The notes under the pieces are model-generated. The model worked only from the letters and a program-made list of their open reading frames with translations. It was not told the DNA's origin and ran no database searches. From NCBI GenBank assembly GCA_036571765.1, contig BROE01000020.1, positions 20,684,999-20,748,998 on the forward strand: 64,000 nucleotides of DNA. Direction: 5' to 3'. Positions 58,501 to 64,000 of the stretch are shown piece by piece (position 1 is the stretch's first letter; the number at the start of each line of letters is the position of its first letter). A program made the position numbers and the translations under genes. The DNA comes from Plecoglossus altivelis (Eukaryota; Chordata; Actinopteri; Osmeriformes; Plecoglossidae).

Positions 58501-59127
58501 GGGCCACAGTCTATCCCTATAGCATTGACAGCCTATATACAACCTCCCCATTTAAAACAAACATTCAAATACCTTCCATTAGAACCACGACCCCATTAAA
58601 CCACAGAGAAAACGACATCCATAACGCCCCCTTCCCTGACTCACCAGATATGCAGGAGAAGCTACTGCAGCCCCCAGCGCTCCAGCCACTGCCCCAGACA
58701 GCAGACTCCCTCCATGGACCATGGTGATGCCCAGACCCTCACAGTAGGAGTAGAGGCCCAGCCTCACACCGTTCATCAGACCCTGGTATATCAGCCCGGC
58801 CCAGAGCCCCTTCTGGAGGCCCCGAAGCCCGTCGGTCCGGCCCACCACCCACAGGGCCTGGATCACCCCTCGGTAGTGGCGCTGGTAGGACCCCCGGGTC
58901 CGCAGCTCTCCCTGGAGCTGCAGCCGTGTCTTCACCACCTCCAGAGGGTTGGTGAACACACAGGCCCCGCAGCAGGCCAGCGCACCCAGAGCAAAGTCCA
59001 CCGGGGGCCACGGGGTGCCTGAGGTGTCCTGGGAGAGGGGAGGGGACGTGGGGGTCACGCCAAGGGAAGGTAGGGGGGTGAAGGGAGAGTCTGTGGAGGG
59101 GAACTTCAGGAGCTGGGAGCTGCTCAT
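55584..59127 (-). CDS. slc25a34: Mitochondrial solute carrier family 25 member 34
   Basis: Five minus-strand exons: 58645-59127 (ATG at 59127), 57452-57517, 56549-56701, 56207-56341 and 55584-55766 (stop TAA). Total 1020 nt, 339 aa; human is 304 aa. It is a six-helix carrier of the inner mitochondrial membrane whose substrate is not firmly established; it is close to SLC25A35 and the yeast oxaloacetate carrier. The three signatures are TNPLEVVKTR, SPAYLVKTHLQ across the exon 1/2 junction, and MTPFDVISTR. Other family matches are YQGLMNGVR, VGHQHNHQ, NGAVPRVMVGSAAQLATF and LYNQPVD. The first about 40 residues (MSSSQLLKF onward) are a Pro/Ser-rich extension before VDFALGALACC. The frame stays open upstream without an earlier ATG that I can place, so the N-terminus is the least certain part. 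Synteny with fblim1 and spen favours SLC25A34 over SLC25A35. Confidence 0.92.
55780..56030. repeat. Short tandem repeats in slc25a34 intron 4
   Basis: Two adjacent arrays: gcagctctataaacacagt (about 6 units, 55788-55890) and gaggagctgaaagaggagct (about 6 diverged units, 55920-56020). Confidence 0.85.
56805..57005. repeat. Pyrimidine-rich tandem units in slc25a34 intron 2
   Basis: About eight units of ctcactgtctcccctcttct followed by cctccc. It resembles the array at 52240. Confidence 0.9.
57534..57650. repeat. 38-bp tandem repeat, 3 copies, in slc25a34 intron 1
   Basis: Three near-identical units of ggttcagtatggctgtttgt followed by cggccattctgtgcctga. Confidence 0.95.
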
Positions 59128-60699
59128 CGCTGAGAAGGAGGGGTCAACGCAGGGGTCAGGGAAGAGTCCTTGATCCTGGCCCGCACAGGTCACCCTCTCA
59201 CCTTGATGTGGAGAGCGACTCCCCGGAACGCAAGAGGCAACAGAGGTCGACGACTCATGTGGTGACGGTGTCACGTGAGACGGTGGGATGCAGTCGGTAG
59301 CTTGAAGACACCAACTTCAGGGGTCATGGAGACCTGGCAGCTGGCATGATGCGTTACGCGGTCACGATGCCACTTCCACGTCCCTCACTGCTCCTGGGAG
59401 TTCGAAGATGACGACCTCACATGGCAAGATGCGATACTCTGGATGTCCCTCAAAACTGTAGAATCACATTAAGAAAAGGTTATGATTTTATGACGTTGCT
59501 TTAAAACGAATATGCTAAACATTCTGCGTGTCCTTCGGTGACACAGCAGGAACCGAACGCCGTTTTATTTCTTATTACTCCAATCAGAAGCATACATAAG
59601 TTAGCATCCCAACTTAAGACAAACCGTGTGACCACTACTGGACATTAATACACAAAGGCAACTCAACTCACAACCATTCTCAACTCTTTGCTAAAGTTCA
59701 CAACAAAACTCTGCCACCATCAAACAAATTCACAAGAAACATTTTGTATCCTAAGAATAAATCACAACCTAACATCCAAGTTCAACTCACCAGCCCAGCT
59801 TTTCAACTTCCTCTCATCTCTCTCTCCGAAGGCAACATTGGTAAACATGTGCCTGAGCATTCAGCCCATTGTGGGAAAAACCCCGCCCCCTCTCTGGCCC
59901 AACAACCAATCAAGAATCAGCATCCTTTGCCACCTCACCACATCCCCTGCTGTAAGCCAATCAGACGGCTCCTTCTTGTCCTCTCCTCGTTTGGGCCTAT
60001 AGCTGTTCTCTGGGTAAAAGGTTACTGTTGGGGGTGGAGTACATAGCTTTGACACAGTAAGGAAACCTGATGAAACGGAGGGATTTGTGTCAAGAGGGTG
60101 ACAGTAATCTTCATCTAATACAAATCAAAAAACCCACAAGGATGAAAAGGGTCATTGACTTGCAGTGCTTCCTGATCTGTCATCTGCTTCCTGATCTGTC
60201 ATCTGCTCACCTGCTCACATCTTCAGTCTTTAGACGCAACATCTTCTGTCTTGGCTGATTTTTAACCTGCTTGACTCTATTTTCTCTTAGATGTGAGTTT
60301 TGTTCTTATAAACTGTGAAATCACTTTAATTTCCTCTCTGGTACTTCATCTGTCTGCTTATCGCCCAGTCTTCTTAGCTGTATCCAGATGGCACCAGATA
60401 TTTACTCTTGTTGCTTACATAAAAAGACAATCAGGGTCGCCTATGCAATAGAACATCAGTTTCCATGTAAATCACATTACTTCTGATTCACTTATACACA
60501 CTGTGCACATCCCTTTTAATGAACCATCTGCCAAGTGGATAAAATATAGATTTATATTTATATACTTGGAGAACATGTTTGATGCTGACCTGTTAACACA
60601 CATCTATACTTATATCTATATATTTATAGTTATAACTAGTTATATTGTCCCCATCTGTACAGCTGGTGTCCACTTTTTATCTTATTTTAATTTTATAAT

Positions 60700-60827
60700 A
60701 AATCTTTATTATATTTTAATCTACCTTCATTATGTTCCATATATATTCTATGTTTGCACTTTCCTTCCACAGTAAATTCTGTGCTTGTATCTCTTGCATA
60801 GCGATTAAACCTGATTCAGATTCTAAG
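60700..60827 (+). mobile_element. Non-LTR-type retroelement 3' tail (plus orientation)
   Basis: Runs from about ttatattttaatctaccttc through ctatgtttgcact and cagtaaattctgtgcttgta to a gattcagattct tail. It is the reverse-complement relative of the copy at 8855-8985. The AT-rich sequence upstream (60540-60700) may be part of the same insertion. Confidence 0.7.
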
Positions 60828-61191
60828 GAAGTTTAAAGGAAGGAAATACGAGACTTCTGCTGTTGGATTCGACATGTTGCAGGAGATTACAAGGAACAAA
60901 GAAACAAAGTTTGAAAAATGAGGCCAAAGCAGACATGGGAGATAAGACAGAGGCCTTTATTGTTTTACTATGTTTACAGTACAACGCCACATCCCTTAAA
61001 CACCCCCCGCCCACCCCAACCCAACCCACCCTCCCCACACCACAACACAGCCAAACGACTTGTACACAACCATGCTCACACTCGCTCTCTCGCACACGCA
61101 CAGCTTCCACTGCAAACAATGCAGGCTCAAGAAGTCATTTCAAAAAGGTCAAGGTCGTCCATTTTCCCTTCTCTCTCAGCATCCAGGACTG

Positions 61192-61251
61192 ATCTCTCTC
61201 TCTCTCTCTGTCTCTCTCTCTCTCTCTGGCTCTGTCTCTCTCTCTCTCTGG

Positions 61252-61283
<32 letters not shown>

Positions 61284-61414
61284 GGCTCTCTCTCTCTCTC
61301 TCTGTCTCTCTGTCTGTCTCTCTCTCTCTCTCTCTCTGTCGCTCTCTCTCTCTGGCTCTCTCTCTCTGGCCCTCTCTCTCTGGCCCTCTCTCTCTGGCTC
61401 TCTCTCTGGCTCTC

Positions 61415-61457
<43 letters not shown>

Positions 61458-61462
61458 CGCTC
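61192..61462. repeat. (CT)n microsatellite with GGCTCT interruptions
   Basis: About 270 bp of CT repeats interrupted by tctggc, tctgtc and tcgc. Confidence 0.95.
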
Positions 61463-61540
61463 AGTCAAACACAAAGGAATCTAGAGTCTGCATCATCTTA
61501 AGGGAATTGCTAAAAACCGCTGTTCTGTCACGTTGTGCGC

Positions 61541-61551
61541 TCACACACACG

Positions 61552-61589
<38 letters not shown>

Positions 61590-61590
61590 G
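61541..61590. repeat. (CA)n microsatellite
   Basis: CACACGCACGCA followed by a pure CA run. Confidence 0.94.
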
Positions 61591-61903
61591 GCACTTGCAC
61601 ACGCAAAAATCACACGATGAGGAAGTAAGGACACAATCAGTCGCGTGTCTTCATGTCGACAACATCCTCAGAGTCCTTTAAATGTTATTCATGAAGTTAT
61701 GATATAGGCAGAGGGAGAGGAGACGGTGTATGTTGATGGACAAACTCAAGTGCTGAGAACTATTTTGCTTTATCCCGTCGTTCTCTCGTCTAGACGGAAG
61801 AACACCAGCAGAGAAGCCTTTTCCCTCCGCTGGCCAGGTCAGATGGACGGGGACCCAGCCTGTTTCGTCCCTCCCTCAGTCTGCTCCCTCCTTTATTGAT
61901 GCA

Positions 61904-62935
61904 TTACCTCTTTGCACGGACAAAGTACAAGGCGTTGGTTTTGGGGTAATATTTGACGTTCTGCTTCTTGTCCATCAGGCCCCCGAAAATAATGAGCTCC
62001 CCCCGGCCTTGAACCACCGTGTGGAGGCTGGTCTCAGGGGGTCCGGTGACGGCGGCGGGGGTCCCGTTACCGTACACCCTCCAGGAGACCAGGCCGGCTG
62101 GTTTGGCGCGAGCCACGTCCAGCACGTACATCTGCATGGGCTTGCAGTTGAGCGACTGGTACAGGGGCTTCCCCACGTTGAGGCTCTGGGGGGGGTGGTG
62201 GCCCAGACGCCGAGCGATGGGGGGGATGGAGTGTCCGTCTGCAGGGGCGGCAGAGGCCTGAGGCGGGCTGGAGGATGGGCTCCCACCTGAGGCCCCTCCG
62301 CCCCCCGTTGCCCCGCCGCTCCCCCCCTCGGTGGCGCCCCCCTGTGGGGAGGACGAGGAAGACGGCAGGGCTGAAGAGGAGAGGTTCTTCACAGCCTCCA
62401 GGCCTCTCCTAAGGGCGGCTGGAGACACGGCGCCCGGGGGCGTGTGTGGCGAGACCAAGGGAGGCGTGTGCAGCCCGTTGGTGCTGGGCATCTCAGGTGA
62501 CTCCCAGCTGTAGTCCGAGGGCAGCTGGGGGTGGGGGCGGGGCGGGGGCGAGGCGGCCTGGGAGGGGCTGGTCCGCGGCGAAGGGGAGGAGCCGCTGAGC
62601 AGAGGAGGAAGAGAGGGGAGCGGAGGGCTGTCCTGACCCCGGGAGGGAGAGGGTTGCTGGGGGGACGAGGGGCTCCCTTCCCTGGCTCCGCCCCGGGCTG
62701 AGGGCCGTGGCCGGAGGGTGCCCCAGCGGCCGTTCACACAGGGAGCCTCCTCCACAGCCCCCAAGACGGCGCCCGCCGCCCCGCTGCGGACGGGGGACTG
62801 GGAGCGCAGGGAGGGGGGCTCAGGGCCCAGAGGGGCCGGGGTGGCACTTATGGGGGAGGGGCGGGAGTTAAGGCTGGGGCTGAGGGGGGCGCGGCCCGAT
62901 GGAGCCTGGGAGAAAACCACCACACACTGGCCGAC
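61904..62935 (-). CDS. fbxo42: F-box only protein 42, last coding exon (partial gene)
   Basis: A single 1032-nt minus-strand exon from the acceptor at 62936 (ctccag|gtcggc) to the TAA at 61904; it encodes the last 343 aa. The first 250 residues are low-complexity Pro/Ser/Ala-rich. The last about 85 residues are conserved: PLYQSLNCKPMQMYVLD, GPPETSLHTVVQGRGELIIF, GGLMDKKQNVKYYPKTNALY and the end FVRAKR. I recognise this C-terminus as that of FBXO42, an SCF ubiquitin-ligase substrate receptor with an F-box and Kelch repeats that targets p53 among others. The F-box and most Kelch repeats must lie on exons to the right of the window. Location near spen, fblim1 and slc25a34 fits human 1p36. The exon is very GC-rich compared with its surroundings. 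Confidence 0.85.
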   Translation of the reverse strand, partial: VGQCVVVFSQAPSGRAPLSPSLNSRPSPISATPAPLGPEPPSLRSQSPVRSGAAGAVLGAVEEAPCVNGRWGTLRPRPSARGGAREGSPSSPQQPSPSRGQDSPPLPSLPPLLSGSSPSPRTSPSQAASPPPRPHPQLPSDYSWESPEMPSTNGLHTPPLVSPHTPPGAVSPAALRRGLEAVKNLSSSALPSSSSSPQGGATEGGSGGATGGGGASGGSPSSSPPQASAAPADGHSIPPIARRLGHHPPQSLNVGKPLYQSLNCKPMQMYVLDVARAKPAGLVSWRVYGNGTPAAVTGPPETSLHTVVQGRGELIIFGGLMDKKQNVKYYPKTNALYFVRAKR

Positions 62936-63555
62936 CTGGAGGGAACAGACGACAGGGTGAAGATCAGGGAGGAACAGCTTGGTAAAGACTCTCATACAGA
63001 TGAAACAAACTGAACTGTGTCGCTCTGCAGGCATGGTGGACTACCTACACTATGTTCTAGGAATGTTCCGGAGAGGACTGTGCGTCAAGACAATTGGTTG
63101 CTGGTATCGGTATCACAACAGACGCCGAGCGAAACTCGATCAGCACATGACCAACAACATGGACACTGTGAACATCATGTTTCTTCACCGTCCCAGTAGA
63201 ATGACAATAGTTTAGAGACGCTGTCATTACCCGAGTCAATGATTCATTTAGTTAAAATGTGTTCACATGGTTTGAGATTACTCTTAGCTCACGAGAAGAA
63301 TCACCTGACGTCGACTGACCCAACAACATGTTCACAATTTTGTCAACGTTTTAAACAGTCTATTTGGGAGTGAAAGATGAGTCAAATTCAACTCCAACTA
63401 GGGGACAGGCATATCACCTTGGAAACTCCTCTACAGATGACCTACACCACTGTCCATATCACTGTCCATACCACTGTCCATATCACTGTCCATATCGAAC
63501 ACCACCAAGTACAAGCTGGACTGGTCTAGTCAGTGTTAAGAACATTGTGGTCGTG

Positions 63556-63735
63556 CTTCTCTCTCTTGGCCCTCAGGGACCTCAGTCCTGTGTTTTGTAG
63601 ACGCTTCCCTCTTCAAACACACCAGATGAGCGTGACGTTATCTAGCTCTCTTGGCCCTCAGGGACCTCAGTCCTGCATCTTGTAGACGCTTCCCTCTTCA
63701 AACACACCAGATGAGCGTGACGTTATCTAGCTCAG
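63556..63735. repeat. About 88-bp tandem duplication
   Basis: The segment ctctcttggccctcagggac through atgagcgtgacgttatctag occurs twice head to tail. The copies differ by only a few bases (tcctgtgttttgtag versus tcctgcatcttgtag). Confidence 0.94.
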
Positions 63736-64000
63736 CAGAAGCCAGGTGACAACCTGTCCAATCAGGTGTGTTGGAGCAGGGAAACATCTAGAGCAGGGGC
63801 GTGTCTAATCCTGGTCCTCGAGGGCCACTTTCCTCGAGGGCCACAGTCCGGAAGGTTTTAGATGTGTCTCTGCTCCAGCTCACCTGATTCTAATGAACGG
63901 TCTGTGGAAGCTTGAAAACAAACCGTTCATTAGAATCGGGTGCAGAGACACATCTAAACGTGTCAGGACAGTGGTCCTAGAGGACAGTGGCCCTAGAGGA
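63735..64000. mobile_element. Inverted-repeat element related to 16420-16552, cut by the window edge
   Basis: Contains caggggcgtgtctaatcctg followed by gtcctcgagggccac, the same end as the element at 16420. Further in, cacctgattctaatgaacgg pairs with ccgttcattagaatcgggtg (63880-63942), making a long hairpin, and tttagatgtgtctctgc pairs with gcagagacacatctaaa. Confidence 0.72.

Larger units (their letters stand above)
59128..61903. other. slc25a34 upstream region and fbxo42 3' UTR
   Basis: No coding region supported. It contains a retroelement tail, a CT microsatellite and a CA microsatellite, listed separately. For fbxo42, TTTATT (AATAAA on -) occurs at 61892-61897, only 7 bp past the stop, and at 60956-60961; the latter is the likelier signal. 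Confidence 0.55.
62936..64000. other. fbxo42 intron (to window edge)
   Basis: No further fbxo42 exon is recognisable. It contains a tandem duplication and an inverted-repeat element, listed separately. The short opposite-strand ORFs near 62979-63239 overlap each other and lack domains. Confidence 0.6.

Overview
The window is nuclear genomic DNA from a ray-finned fish, very probably a teleost. It carries intron-split vertebrate genes with GT-AG junctions, a gene content matching two known vertebrate synteny blocks, compact introns, and a very high load of microsatellites, minisatellites and short dispersed repeats of kinds common in fish genomes. There is no sign of prokaryotic, viral or plasmid sequence. 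The species cannot be named from the sequence alone.

Layout, left to right. (1) 717-1012, + strand: the last two coding exons of a gene I could not identify, with a 32-bp minisatellite in the preceding intron. (2) 3105-4929, - strand: ndufaf3, a complex I assembly factor, complete in 5 exons (182 aa). (3) 5461-11410, + strand: nckipsd (SPIN90), complete in 13 exons (760 aa), head-to-head with ndufaf3 across about 530 bp. (4) 14498-19140, + strand: slc25a20, the mitochondrial carnitine/acylcarnitine carrier, complete in 9 exons (298 aa). (5) 20670-24052, + strand: prkar2a, the type II-alpha regulatory subunit of PKA, complete in 10 exons (400 aa). (6) 25631-41904, - strand: spen (MINT/SHARP), 15 coding exons (3276 aa), with four RRMs, a giant 7.4-kb exon and a C-terminal SPOC domain. 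(7) 43083-47240, - strand: fblim1 (migfilin), 7 coding exons (509 aa), with three LIM domains and a coding decapeptide repeat. (8) 47241-55583: a roughly 8-kb repeat-dominated interval with no gene I can support. (9) 55584-59127, - strand: slc25a34, a mitochondrial carrier, 5 exons (339 aa). (10) 61904-62935, - strand: the last coding exon of fbxo42, whose upstream exons lie beyond the right edge.

In human, genes 2-5 belong to the 3p21.31 neighbourhood and genes 6-10 to the 1p36 neighbourhood (SLC25A34-TMEM82-FBLIM1-SPEN, with FBXO42 nearby). The window therefore joins two vertebrate synteny blocks at the convergent prkar2a/spen 3' ends (24.05-25.63 kb). The genes are not a functional unit. 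They are independent housekeeping or regulatory genes: mitochondrial metabolism (ndufaf3, slc25a20, slc25a34), actin and adhesion (nckipsd, fblim1), cAMP signalling (prkar2a), Notch/nuclear-receptor repression (spen) and ubiquitin ligation (fbxo42).

The most unusual structures are tandem repeats that interact with gene structure. A 41-bp minisatellite in spen copies the 3' end of an exon together with its 5' splice site. A 30-bp minisatellite inside fblim1 coding sequence is translated as a decapeptide repeat. In nckipsd, CT-rich microsatellites run directly into the 3' splice sites of four exons. Exon boundaries were set by hand from homology, GT-AG sites and reading-frame phase. All coding totals close in frame, which is the main internal check.
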